NCBI GenBank assembly: GCA_019925795.1
Contig: CM034315.1
Coordinates: 11,396,200 to 11,460,199, forward strand
Direction of reading: 5' to 3'
Length of the DNA stretch: 64,000 bases
From: Dendrobium chrysotoxum
Taxonomy: Eukaryota; Streptophyta; Magnoliopsida; Asparagales; Orchidaceae
A program made the position numbers and the translations under genes. This document shows positions 26,971 through 37,779 of this stretch, one piece after another. The notes under the pieces were generated by a model, which had not been told where the DNA came from, did no database searches, and was given only the letters and a program-made list of their open reading frames with translations. Each line of letters starts with the position of its first letter. Positions within the stretch are counted from its first letter, which is position 1.

Positions 26971-26985
26971 ACTCGAGCGACTTGA

Positions 26986-28872
26986 TGAGCAAAAATAAAT
27001 CCACATAAACTTTATAATATATATAATCAAAAATATAAAAAAATAAATAGATAAAAATTAAATATTATCAACTTAAAAAATAAATATTATTCATATTATA
27101 AAAATTAATTAAAAAATCATTAAAATAATATGTTGTATTGTATATATATGAAACTAAAGATAACTTTTTTGCTTTATATGGTTTAGTCCCACATCACTTA
27201 TGAAGCTTTGACTTGTATATTTTATATAGCTTTTTGCTTTCACTAGATTATTGAATTAATATTTAATCATGTGTTTATTGTAAATTTAAGAGTTTTATAT
27301 TAGTATTTATATTAATTGATTAAGTTTAATATTTATTTAATATTAAATAATTTATTTAATTATTTATATTAAAAAAACTTGAACCAGCCTGTTTGAAGCA
27401 AAGCCGGTTTTCAGGTTGAATCGGATCAGCCTTCAGATCGGTTCATGATTGATTCGGCCGATCCAATCTGATTTTTAAAGCCTTGATCCAAACAACTCCA
27501 AACATTTTAAATACATTACATTCCTTATATATTATATTCTCCTTTAGTCTACATTCCCTTTTTAGCAACCCCTGATTATTATACTACATTCATCAAAGAA
27601 AATTATTCTTACCACATCTTTGGGAGATATTATTTTCATATATATCATAATATTTACTTTGTCCAATCACGTGAATACACATGAATTTTCTCTCTTATAC
27701 ACACCCTATATACAAAAGAGAAAAAAATTCACATGTCTTCACGTGATTGGAGTCTGACCGTCCAGACTCCGAACGTGATAAGTTTTCCATCTTTGAAGGG
27801 GGAGGATGAGATGTCTGATGCATTAATTTAGTAATTAATTAATTAATGTCTATATGTTAAGTTCAAATCAAGGGTCAGCCATATTGCTTTCAAAATCAGA
27901 CTTTTTATTATAAAAAAATTTATTTTAAAAAAAAACATTTTCACTTTTATAAAGATGACATCTTAATCTTGATATCTTTTGCCTAATGGCAAAAGATTGT
28001 GATCCATTAGTAGTCTTAGTGCTTGTCAGATTCAACATTCAAATAAATCCAAAGAAAGAAGATACAAAATTCAAGCTTTGATTCCTTTAACTACAAAGTG
28101 GTCAAGAAAGGTTGGCTCTTTTTATAATTAAAATTTAATTTTAGGTGGGTTAAAATGTAAGGACATTATGAATACAGATATGAGGTGTAAATATTAAATT
28201 GTTTAGCCAGCGACGGCTGTGAAGAAAATTATTACAGGACTGGCCAGACTTTTGCTGAATTGGACAAAGTAAAAAAATTATTATTACCATGTGATAAATG
28301 CAAACTTTTTATGGCAAAATTATATATATTTTTTCAAAGGCTTCTAAGATTTTATTAGCCTCAAATTGCACAAAAAACAATTAAATGATTTTTTTTGAAT
28401 GATATGGAATAAATAATAAAATGGTATGAGGTAATTTTTTTATTAAATCGTACCTTTTAGTTGCATATTTCCTTCAAAATTATGAAAATGAGGAATATAT
28501 TTAGTCATATTTTTTTATATTATAATATGGTTTTTTATAAATAATTTTTATTTATGTGCTAAAAATAAGTTATTATTATAATCTACAAAATGAGATTAAT
28601 AATTGCTTTTAATAAAAATTATTTGAACCACATAATAAGCAAATCATCATTTGATTTATGCTTCATATTTATGACAGATTTCTTATTACTTTATATATTA
28701 ACTTTTTAGCATAAAAATTTCTTAAAAGCATCGAAAAAATAGTGTCCAAAAGCTGTCTCAAACAAAGCCTCAAACTTCAATCAACTATGTGCTAGCAAAA
28801 TGCTTCCCCTGCTTTAATTTTTTGTTTTTAAGTAGAAGGAGAAAGGAATTAAATTAAATTGTTGTCAAGTAA
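26986..28872. other. AT-rich spacer with one foldback
   Basis: No gene. It holds the foldback at 27663-27750 and a half-MITE end near 28745-28772. Confidence 0.45.
27663..27750. repeat. Foldback with ~32-bp imperfect arms
   Basis: CCAATCACGTGAATACACAT... on the left pairs with ...ATGTCTTCACGTGATTGG on the right. The loop is about 22 nt. A smaller stem AGTCTG-ACCGTC-CAGACT follows at 27751-27768. Both arms contain CACGTG. Confidence 0.65.
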
Positions 28873-29004
28873 GGTTTTGTTTGGGATGGCTTTCTTACTA
28901 CTTTCTAAAACAACTTTTTTAGTACAAAAATTTCTAATTCAAGAATTTTTTGTACTAAAAAGTGGCTTTAAAAAGCAATAAATAAGTTGTCCCAAATGAA
29001 GCCT
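28873..29004. mobile_element. Harbinger/Tourist-like MITE, copy 2
   Basis: Termini AGGTTTTGTTTGGGATGGC and complement of TGTCCCAAATGAAGCCT; adjacent TAA. Same family as the element in kinase intron 8. Confidence 0.6.
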
Positions 29005-29006
29005 AA

Positions 29007-29127
29007 GGTTTCGTTTGGGACAGCTTTCTTATTATTTCTCAAAGCAACTTTTTAATACAAAAATTTTCTTTTTTGTACTAAGAAGCTGTTTTAAAAAATA
29101 ACAAAAAAATTGTCCCAAACAAAGCCT
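29007..29127. mobile_element. Harbinger/Tourist-like MITE, copy 3
   Basis: GGTTTCGTTTGGGACAGC at the left and TTGTCCCAAACAAAGCCT at the right. It lies back-to-back with copy 2, separated by only a TAA-like junction. Confidence 0.6.
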
Positions 29128-29314
29128 AAATCTTTGATTTTGACCATGATGCATGATTTGATGCCATGAGCGCTAAGGGCTGCATGTATGATTTCAAGGT
29201 TTGATCAAATGACATAAGTTGGTACCCATCCATTTTATTGAGATCTAAATGGAGCATTTCTTTCTTTTTTTTTTTTTTTTTTTTTTGAAATATTTAGATT
29301 TATAAAAATAAATT

Positions 29315-29390
<76 letters not shown>

Positions 29391-30971
29391 TATGCCTTCT
29401 TACAAAGATATCCTCAAGGCTCTAGCTCTCTTCTGTCTTTTCAATACACTATAATTTATTTAAGAGGGTTATAACGTTTTATAAAATTGATTGTAAAATA
29501 TTTATGGAATAACTAACTTAGGCTTAGGTGTCATTTAGGATTTTTTTTTTTTTTTTTTGCCACTACTATTTCATTATTTTCAAGAGACTTTTGCACTCGA
29601 AAGCTGCTGCAAAAAATAGTAAAAAAATTATTCAAAATAATGCCTTAAGCTATCATGATTTAAAAAAAATAGCTTTACACCACAATATTTTTTTTAAAAC
29701 TACAAGAAAATAGTAGCAAAAAAATTTGTGATTATTATTTGAGAAGTATATAGCAAGAAAGCTATTTCAAAGAGACCCTAAATGACATAACCTCCAAATA
29801 TAAAAAATTAGCAAACTTATTAAGCTGATTTTAAAAAAAAAAGAAAAAAAAAAGACATATCAAGCTCATGCTTCATAAGCAAAGGTCTATTTAAAACAAC
29901 TTTCTAGTTGTTTTATTGTTCAAATAGTAATCACAATTTCGCTTAACTACTAATTCTTACTACTTTTCAAAAAAAAATTTATGATAGAAAAATACTTTTT
30001 GTAACCAAAACAACAAAATTAATTTTCTCACAATAATTTCATAATCAATTTTATAAAACACTCGATCATCCCAAATAGACCCTAAATCTGATAACATAAA
30101 GCATTGGATGACTCCAACCAACCATCAATCATGTGAGATTTTTTTTTTTTTTTTTTTTTTGGACAAGTATAAAAAAATCTCATCAAGCCCACTTAGCCAC
30201 CATCTGCTTCAAGCCCTCTTTAATTACCTGGCAATTGCACCATAAAATAACCAACATCCTAACCATACATGTCAACTGAAGACAAATTTCCAATAACATT
30301 AGGGTAATTTACAGAAAATAATGGCATCAATTTCAACCAATCAAGATGGGTTGTTCAACTAAGATGTTGGCAATTGAAAAAAAAAAAAAAAATTGCGTAT
30401 GAATATCCTAATCTCAGTATAGATTTAAGAGCATTTAAATTCATCCTGCTACAAATTCTGTCAGGACATTCCTCTGTAATTTTTTTTTTCTTCAATGATT
30501 GCAGTGTAGTTGAAAAGGAAACAAAAGATAGATATAGGACAATAGGTCTTGTAATCATCTGCTACACAGCCAGCCATATTTACAACAAACAAAATAGAAA
30601 TGATAATAAGGGTTCTTTAAAGTTCAAATCTTGGAACTGTAGACCATCATAAGCAAATTAAACTGTTAAAAAAATTTGTTCAGCATATTATAATCAAATC
30701 TTGTCACAATGACTCTCGATATTATTATATTTACTTTGAGATGAATACAATATAGGCTTTATTTGGGACAGCTTTTCTACTTTAAGAAGCAGTAAGAAAA
30801 TCGTCTCAAACAAAACCATAATCTTTGATTGATTTTTCATGTACAGCATTAATCTCAAAGTAAATATAATAATGTTAAGACTCGTCATAACAAAAATTTA
30901 AATAGAATATGCGGATCCAATTTTTTTTTTTTTTTCTATGAAAATATGCAAAGGAGAAATAATTGATAACA
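29128..30971. other. AT-rich spacer and SKP1 3' flank
   Basis: Contains a (TA)n run (29324-29386), several poly-T/poly-A runs and diverged relatives of the MITE family (around 29520-29780 and 29880-30080). The SKP1 3' UTR should occupy roughly 30400-30971 on the minus strand. Confidence 0.45.
30676..30895. repeat. Inverted repeat with a nested Harbinger-like MITE
   Basis: ATTATTATATTTACTTTGAG plus AT (near 30719-30741) is repeated perfectly in inverted form (near 30849-30872). Between the arms sits a short MITE (30754-30819) with the AGGCTTTATTTGGGACAGC terminus. Confidence 0.55.
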
Positions 30972-31145
30972 TTACTCGAAGGCCCATTGGTTCTCTCTCC
31001 GGACCTCTTCCTCTTCCTCCGGAGTGAAATCATTCTTGATGTTGAAGGTTTTGCGTATCTCTTCAGGAGTCTTGCCCTTGATCATGTCAGCAACTGTTTG
31101 GCAGGTGAGGTCAAGAAGGCCTTTAATGTAGAGATAGTTTGCTGC
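30972..31145 (-). CDS. SKP1: SKP1-like protein, exon 2 (residues 106-162)
   Basis: Read on the minus strand, this encodes the C-terminal SKP1 dimerisation/F-box-binding domain: AANYLYIKGLLDLTCQTVAD, then the MIKGKTPEEIR block, then FTPEEEEEVRRENQWAFE and TAA. It is preceded by a good acceptor (TTTTTACCAG| at 31150-31146) and starts in phase 0, exactly completing the LIL|AANYL junction of exon 1 at 54369. There are no stops, frameshifts or missing residues in the conserved core, so this looks functional and not like a decayed copy. It has no ATG of its own at the right place, which argues against a separate gene. The final WAFE residues are the usual SKP1 terminus. The alternative, an orphan exon from another SKP1 copy, is possible but needs two coincidences: strand/order and exact phase. 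Confidence 0.92.
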   Translation of the reverse strand, partial: AANYLYIKGLLDLTCQTVADMIKGKTPEEIRKTFNIKNDFTPEEEEEVRRENQWAFE

Positions 31146-32221
31146 CTGGTAAAAAGAGAAGTAGCGTGGAGGTCAGGTAATCAATGAACATCTAGAATAG
31201 TAATACAAGTAGTAACGTTGAAGCAACAACAATCAATTAGCGGCTTAATATTTGGGCAAAGCCGCATATTGTTTACGATGAATTACGCGACCTTTGCTTG
31301 GGAGGGCTGTGAGCTTTTTTTTTTGAGAAACCAAATTCTAAAAGCCTCAGATTTTCAACATCTAACAATGAAAAAAGCTTTTTAGCTCACTCCCAGTCAC
31401 GCCACAAGCCCATTAGAAAAGGTTGCAAGCCTTACAACACAAACATCTATATTGGCTCACAAAATTCACGGATCAAACAATGAATTTCAAAGCAATTTTA
31501 TAGATCCAAAAAAAATATTCAAAATTGAATACAAAAATTTTAGAAAATATTTCGAAAGCCATCCGGACTCTGATTCCAACAAATTCGTAGTCTAGAGAAT
31601 GCATTTCGCGAAGAAAATCCAAAGAGATCAAAATCATACAATTTCAAGCAGATTTCGGTATGAACCATCTGACTCGAAGGCCAGTCGGCTCTATCCCTCC
31701 TAACAACATAAAGGCATCGTTCTCGCGACCCCTTGGCATGATCATAGTCTAGCCGACTATAACCATCAACATTTTACTTCATTTTAAGCCACTACTTCTT
31801 AATTTTTTAGAACGTGAACTTTTTTACTTAAGTATATGTTATTAATTAGATTGAAAGTTGCTCTGGAAGTATCAAATTTATGCTGATTAATTCCATTCAT
31901 GATCAATATCCCAAGGTTAAAAAATTTGTCAGTATATATACTAAAGAAAAAAAATCAAGCAGCAGTGATTGTGCTACTTAAAGGATAAATAAGGCAATTC
32001 AGAAGAAAATGAAACAGTATGATTAAAATAATCATCAACTGAAATATATGAGTATTTTTACTTTCAATGGAGATCCACGTATCTACAATGATAAATGTTG
32101 TAGTTGTACCTCAATTTGAAATATTTAGGAAATTAAATTGCATAAATTAGGAGGCTTTCCATTTGACATAAAAATTGGAGCATGATCATGCATGTTGAAA
32201 AGGTATGTAATGATTTCCTCA

Positions 32222-32223
<2 letters not shown>

Positions 32224-32265
<42 letters not shown>
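32224..32265. repeat. (TA)n microsatellite
   Basis: Uninterrupted TA run inside the SKP1 intron. Confidence 0.8.
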
Positions 32266-32270
<5 letters not shown>

Positions 32271-32539
32271 ATTACTTATTACAGTCACTATTCAGGGCAA
32301 CCTCATTAAATTAAAGGTTTAAATTGATCAAACTGAAAGAACAAAGTCATTCTCTAGGGTTGTACATTTTTACAAATTTTACTATAATGGTGTTAGACCG
32401 ATTGAAAAAGCCTGTAAGAGTTTGTGTGAAAAATTTAATGTTGGTAACTACTACAAAGACGAGAGTGGAGGCTGAAGCTGATTATTTTGTAAAATTTGAA
32501 GTTTTTTAGTACTATGGATTTAACAAAGTTTTTGGCAGA

Positions 32540-32661
32540 ATCACGGAAAGGCTTGTGAAATTGAATACAATGTTGACCATAGGATTGTTTGCTCAGGAAA
32601 CGATGGCCCCTACGGCACGAACCCCGCTTTCGCAAGTTTTATGTCCCATTTTTTTCCGAGG
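32540..32661 (+). pseudogene. Exon-like fragment of unidentified gene
   Basis: After a TTTTTGGCAG acceptor-like site the plus strand reads about 40 codons, including EYNVDHRIVCSGNDGPYG and then ASFMSHFFPR before TAA. The composition is protein-like and GC-richer than the surroundings. I do not recognise the family. It lies antisense inside the SKP1 intron with no clear neighbouring exon, so it may be a captured or decayed piece. Confidence 0.3.
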
Positions 32662-33059
32662 TAAATTGGATTTTAAATTAACCAGATTTTCTCCAATGAT
32701 CGGCATCAGGGTTTATTTAGTTCTGAGGTTCCACTTCCTATGAGCTCAAACCCTCGTAGTTAATTAACACTCCTAACGCGTAGAAGAGAACTCTCGATTA
32801 AGAATGAATCGATTTTTAAATGTGCAACAGATTTAAATTTTGGTTGTGGGGGAAATGGAGGTAAACCCGATCAAGATCCCATAGTTCCGCCGTCCCAGGT
32901 ATACTGTCGGTTTCAGTCTACCAATACTAACAACCGTTGATTGTAGTGTCCAGGGAATCTGATTAGTAGTCATGGGTTGTCTCCTCTCAGGGAATCTAAG
33001 TAAATAGAAATGGATAGATGTATGTTGATTTGGTTTGGGTTGGGACATAAGATTCCGCT

Positions 33060-33395
33060 TAGGAGTTGGCCATAAGTTTAAATTTAGGTTAAGTCTTACG
33101 CCCCCGTTTAGGAGTTACCTGTAGTTTAGATTTAAGTTAGGTTTTACGACCCCGTTTAGGACTTGCCTGTAGTTTGGATTTGGGTCGGGGCTTACGACTT
33201 TCATTGAAAGTGGCCCGTATAGCAGGTCTTATTGCTTTGCTTAGAAGTAGCCCAGATAGCGGGTCTAACGGCTTCTATTTGAAGTAGCCCGTGTTGTCTT
33301 TAAGTTAGCAGTATCTAGTTTAGTGAGGTTTCGGTAGCAGACATATAATTCTGCATTTAAGTGGGTCTTACTACTTCTATTAGAAGTAGCCCGTT
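33060..33395 (+). repeat. Tandem array with variable stem-loops
   Basis: Two near-copies of a CCCCGTTTAGGA-GTTACCTGTAG unit (33100-33175) are followed by units ending in GTAGCCCGT. The latter contain hairpins ACTTTC-ATT-GAAAGT (33197-33211), CTTC-TATTT-GAAG (33272-33284) and CTACTTCT-ATT-AGAAGTAG (33371-33389). Confidence 0.6.
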
Positions 33396-34849
33396 GGTTG
33401 GGTCTTACAACCTAGCCCTACAAGCAAGGCTGCCCATATATTTGAGAAGTTGATTACTCTACTTTGCAGGATTTGTTGCAACCCTTGGGAGATTTAATTA
33501 GAATTTACCCTGCTTTGGCTAGAAGTTAAGTATTATGCTAGCATTAGAGTAGTTAGACACCTTAATGCCCGACACATGTGCTTTCTACTCTAGCTTTTAG
33601 TAGTTCACTATGGTTTTGCCCGTAGTAGCGCTCGTAGCTTTTCTACTTCAGTAACTTGTCTTTTACTTTAATACCGTTGTTTGTTCAATACCCGCTCCTT
33701 TATTTTCAATACCAATTCTACTTTAGTACCTATTTGTTTTAGTACCAATTCTGCTCTTAGTAATACTAGTTTTGTTCTTTCAATATCTGCTTATTTTACC
33801 AATACTTGTTTTGTTCTTTCAATACCTACTTGTTTTACCAGCACTTGTTCTTTTTTTATTACACCATACTGAAGTTTTGTTTATTTGCTTGCAGGTACTA
33901 TGTACTTGCAGCAGTTTGGGGAGCTCACAAGTAGCTATAGTTGTTTGCTACTAAAAGTCTGAGAGTTTGAGTTTGAAGGTTTTGTTTGGAGAGCTACTTG
34001 CTAGAGAGCTGTTGTGGTGTTTAGTTTGAGAGTTTGTTTAGCTTGTACTTAGGTTGGATAGTGGAAAATATTATTTTCCTGTATTTTCTTGTTTTAATTG
34101 AAAATTACACCAGAGTGGCTCTCCCCTCAGATGCTTTCTACTTGCATTTTTAAATTTCTTTGTTATTTAGTTGATTCAAAGTTTAAATTTTAAATTAAAA
34201 TTAAACTCTCAGCTCATTAATCAATTTAAATGTATTTTAAAATTATTTAATTATTAATTAAATTATTTGTTCAATTAACTAAATGAGAGTTTATTTTAAG
34301 ATTAGTGGATTTTAATTTAATTAAATTGTTAAATTTCATTTTTAAGTAGTTAATCAATTTAATAAGGTTTCAATTGATTAATAAAATTATTTTAAATTAG
34401 ATTTTAATTTTTTGTTAGTTAATGTTAATTAGATCATTTAATTAATTATTTTTAATATGTTAATTAGTTATTTAATTAAGTTAATTAACTTTAAGTTTAA
34501 ATTAATCGATCAATTAATTAAGTTAATTAGATATTTTAATTGTATTTTAACTAATTATTCAATTGATTTTAAATGGATTAATTAGTTTGGATTTTAATTA
34601 ATTCTTTTTAAATTAAATTTTGGTTTAAGTTAAGTTGATTAAGTATACACTTAATTAAATTTTATTTTTTTATTTTTTAAAAATGATTTAATTAAATGGA
34701 TTTTAATTAATTTATCTGAAATTGATTAATCAATTAATTGCACGACAGTTCAATTTAATTTTAATTTAATTAATTTTAAATTTATTTTAAAATTAACAAA
34801 TTACTCTTCACTAATCCTTAAAAATTCAACAATCTTCCAAGGCAATTTC

Positions 34850-35130
34850 CCGGGCAATTTCGACAGCCTCCCGGCGTCCCCTCCCTGTGAGGGGAGGTTG
34901 GGGCCTTTTGATCCGCCCAACAAGAATTAATCAACGGCCGAGGGCTTTGGGGGAGCGAATCGACCTGGAATTTCTCTTCGAGTCTTCTGTTTGTAGTTTG
35001 GTGTTTTTCTCCTAGATTTCGGCAGCCTTACAACGCCCCCTCCCCGCGAGAGGAGGTTGGGGAGGGTACTCGCCCTTGCTCGGCCGGATCAAATCAACAG
35101 TCGAGGGCTCCGGGGGACATATCAACCCCG
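34850..35130 (+). repeat. Two ~160-bp GC-rich direct repeats
   Basis: Units starting near 34860 and 35019 share CAGCCTCCCGGCGTCCCC / GAGGGGAGGTTGGGG and GTCGAGGGCTCCGGGGGA-type words, each with a short C-tract/G-tract stem. A related sequence occurs inverted at 43811-43850. The preceding DNA (33420-34850) is AT-rich with TTAATTAA-type words and no gene. Confidence 0.6.
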
Positions 35131-35162
35131 ATATTGATCTTCGAGCCTTCATAAGAGATGCC

Positions 35163-36035
35163 TGATACGCTGGGGGGCCCCACAGCCAAGATGAGGGGGG
35201 TGTTTATGAAGGTTCCTAATCAAGAGGGAGTTGTTTAGGAAAGTTCCTAATTAAGGGAAATTATTTAGGAAGGATCCTAATCAAAGTGGAGTTGTTTTGA
35301 AAAGTTTCCTAATTGTGTTTATGCTAAATAGGAAGTGTTTAATTGTTTAAGAAGATTTTCTAAAATATGTTTAATTGTTTAGGAAAGTTTCTAAATCATG
35401 TTTAATTGTTTAGGAAGGTTTCCTAAATCATGTTTAATTATTTAGGAAGATTTTTTAAATTATGTTTATATTGATTAGGAATGTTCTATTTATTTTTAAA
35501 AAAATTCTACATTATGTTTATGCTGATTAGGATGGTTCTAATTGTGTTATTGTGTTCTAGGGCTATTTAAGGGGGAGTTTGTCTATGGTTTAGGGGATGA
35601 CATTGCTGAGTTTATTTTCCTAGTATTTGTTGTGAGTTCCTAACGACGTCTAGAGTTTGTGGGAGAGCTGATCTACCTCTTAAATAGTAGATCAATTGTA
35701 TCTTACTTTATTATTGAAGAAGAAATAAGAAATCAGCCCTATCTTGGTGTTCTGATGTTCTTCTTCCAAGGCACATCAAATTGTGTTCTAGGGCTATTTA
35801 AGTGGGAGTTTGTCTATGGTTTAGAGGATGAAATTGCTATGTTTATTTTCCTAGCATTTATTGTGAGTTCCTAGCGGCATCTAGGGTTTGTGGGAGAGCT
35901 GATCTAGCTCTCGAATAGTAGATCAATTGTATCTTGCTTTATTATTGAAGAAGAAATAAAAAAATTAGCCATATCTTGGTGTTCCTACACTGTTCTTCTC
36001 TTTTATTAGCTATTTTTTATATCCAAGGCGCATCA
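35163..36035 (+). repeat. 5' LTR with 231-bp tandem duplication
   Basis: 873 bp against 661 bp for the 3' LTR. The extra length is a tandem copy, period 231 bp (TGTGTTCTAGGGC at 35551 and 35782). At the junction the first copy runs to the LTR end CACATCA plus AATTG, as in LTR plus primer-site spacer, before restarting. Confidence 0.8.
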
Positions 36036-36065
36036 AATTGGTATCAGAGTACTTTTTTGGGACCT

Positions 36066-37443
36066 ATGGCAACAAAGAAGGTGGAGGCATTAGAAAGTAA
36101 GATGGAGCAAATCAAATCTGACGTGGAGAAGAGGTTTTCATCCATGGAAGGAAGGCTTTCTAACCTGGAAGATATGATGAGGAAGTTGATCGAGATGCAA
36201 TCGAAAGCTTTGCTGGCTATTCCTAGGGCCAAACCAAAGGAAAAGGAAATTTTAGAGGAGATGATGAAGAAGCTCTTTGAGATGCAAGCAAAAACTCCAC
36301 TAATGGTTCCGATCATTGTTTAAAATTGCGCAATGTGAGGCCCGCCTCAGCGCAATTCCAGTAAAAAACGCCTCGAGGCTTACGCCTCAAGCTTTTTTTA
36401 TGAGGCTTACGCCTTATCTTGGAAGAGGCCCACCTTGAGTTGCGCCTCGCCTCGCTGGCATGAGGCGTACGCCTCACTCTATTTATGTTTTTTTATTTAA
36501 AACTTACCTAAATCCTGTACAAAAGCCCCAAAAAAATCCGCCTTCTTGCACCCCCAAGCCACAACAACTTCCTCTCAATTGCCTCGACCTCTAGCCCACC
36601 GCCTTCACCGTGGCCACCACTGTCGTAGCCGCCATAGGAGATCACTAGAAAGTCGCACGTCATCACCATTTCCTCTTAAAATTTTTATGTTGATGACAAA
36701 CATTTATAAAAGATAAAGATGACTGAAATAAATGAAGAAGCAGATTAAGAGGTATTGGATCCTATAGAATGAGGTAGGAAAGAGACCAATTTGTTATGAC
36801 AGAGACTCAAATAAAAATCCCCTTAGTAATGATAGTACAAATGATTTTTGAGTTGTTGCCAATTATTTTAGCTTTCTTTAGGTATTAAAGGTAGATGAGT
36901 AGGCAACTGAGAAAGAAAAAAATTAGAGCTGAACTTAATATTATATGATACTTTTATGCAATTCATATATTTTATATTATTTTGTTCCTTCAATATTTGG
37001 ATTTCAGTTCTATTTCACATAATTTATCACTTAACACTTTACATCTTATACAAATATTTATTTCATATGTATGTAAATTTGTTACTTCATAGTTTAATAA
37101 AAAGTTAATATGTCATCCTTTAAAATATTATTTGGATATTATATAAAAAATTATTTTTAACTTTTATTTTGACTTTACGCAATTTTTAGATTTTGAGGCT
37201 TACGCCTCAAAACGCTTTGAGGCTTACGCCTCGCCTCACGAACGAAAAACGCCTCAATACCCAATTGCGCAATTTTAAACTTTGGTTCCGATGGCTAACC
37301 CTAAACTAAGATTTGACTGGGATTCTCGTGGCCAAATCGAAGGGAAAGGATATCGAACAAGAGGAGTTCGACAAGGAGAGTTTCTTTCATCAAGAGCCAC
37401 CGCCTGGGGCTCCGATAAGTGGCGGACCAGGGTTTCCGGATGA
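36066..37443 (+). pseudogene. Retrotransposon gag, split by a hAT-like insertion
   Basis: ATG at 36066 opens a coiled-coil-like gag start (MATKKVEALESKMEQIKSD) that is Lys/Glu/Met-rich. The frame is cut at 36313 by a transposable element and resumes in the same frame at 37293 (MANPKLRFDWDSRGQ) after subtracting the element and one target copy, ending at TGA 37441. No zinc knuckle was recognised. It is followed by two ~155-bp tandem units (37390-37700). Confidence 0.7.
36314..37284. mobile_element. Non-autonomous hAT-like element (971 bp)
   Basis: Ends CATTGTTTAAAATTGCGCAAT and complement CAAAGTTTAAAATTGCGCAAT, flanked by an 8-bp duplication GTTCCGAT (36306-36313 and 37285-37292). The match could be read as up to 10 bp, so a Mutator-like origin is not excluded. 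Both subterminal regions are packed with palindromes GAGGCTTACGCCTC / GAGGCGTACGCCTC. No transposase. Related sequence without clear ends occurs near 49085-49290. Confidence 0.75.
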
Positions 37444-37700
37444 GGGGACAACAATAAGGGAATTTTTTGGTGGAGGTGGTAGGGTGGCCAACCACTATAG
37501 GAGGCATTTCGGGCAAGGGGATTGAGCCATCGGAGGAGAGGATCAAAAGCCACCTCCTAGGGCTCCGATAAGGGATGGAATAGGGTTTTCTGATAGGGGG
37601 ACAGCATGAAGGGAGTTTCATGGTGAAGGTGGTGGGGTGGCCGACCACTATGAGAGATCTTTTGGGCAAGGAGAGTGGATGACCGGAGAAGGAGCTTTTG
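37390..37700 (+). repeat. Two ~155-bp diverged tandem units in the retrotransposon
   Basis: Both units contain GGGGCTCCGATAAG / AGGGCTCCGATAAGGG, GAAGGTGGTGGGGTGGCC-type and CCACTAT...GGGCAAGG words. Confidence 0.6.
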
Positions 37701-37779
37701 TGCAAGGGGAGTGGACGGCCGGAGAAGGAGCGGGATGAACTATGCGGATTGGGTCATATGAGGTGGAGGAAAGAAAGGT

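Noticed and set aside
36044..36316. Minus-strand 90-codon frame
   Set aside because: It is the complement of the gag coding region.
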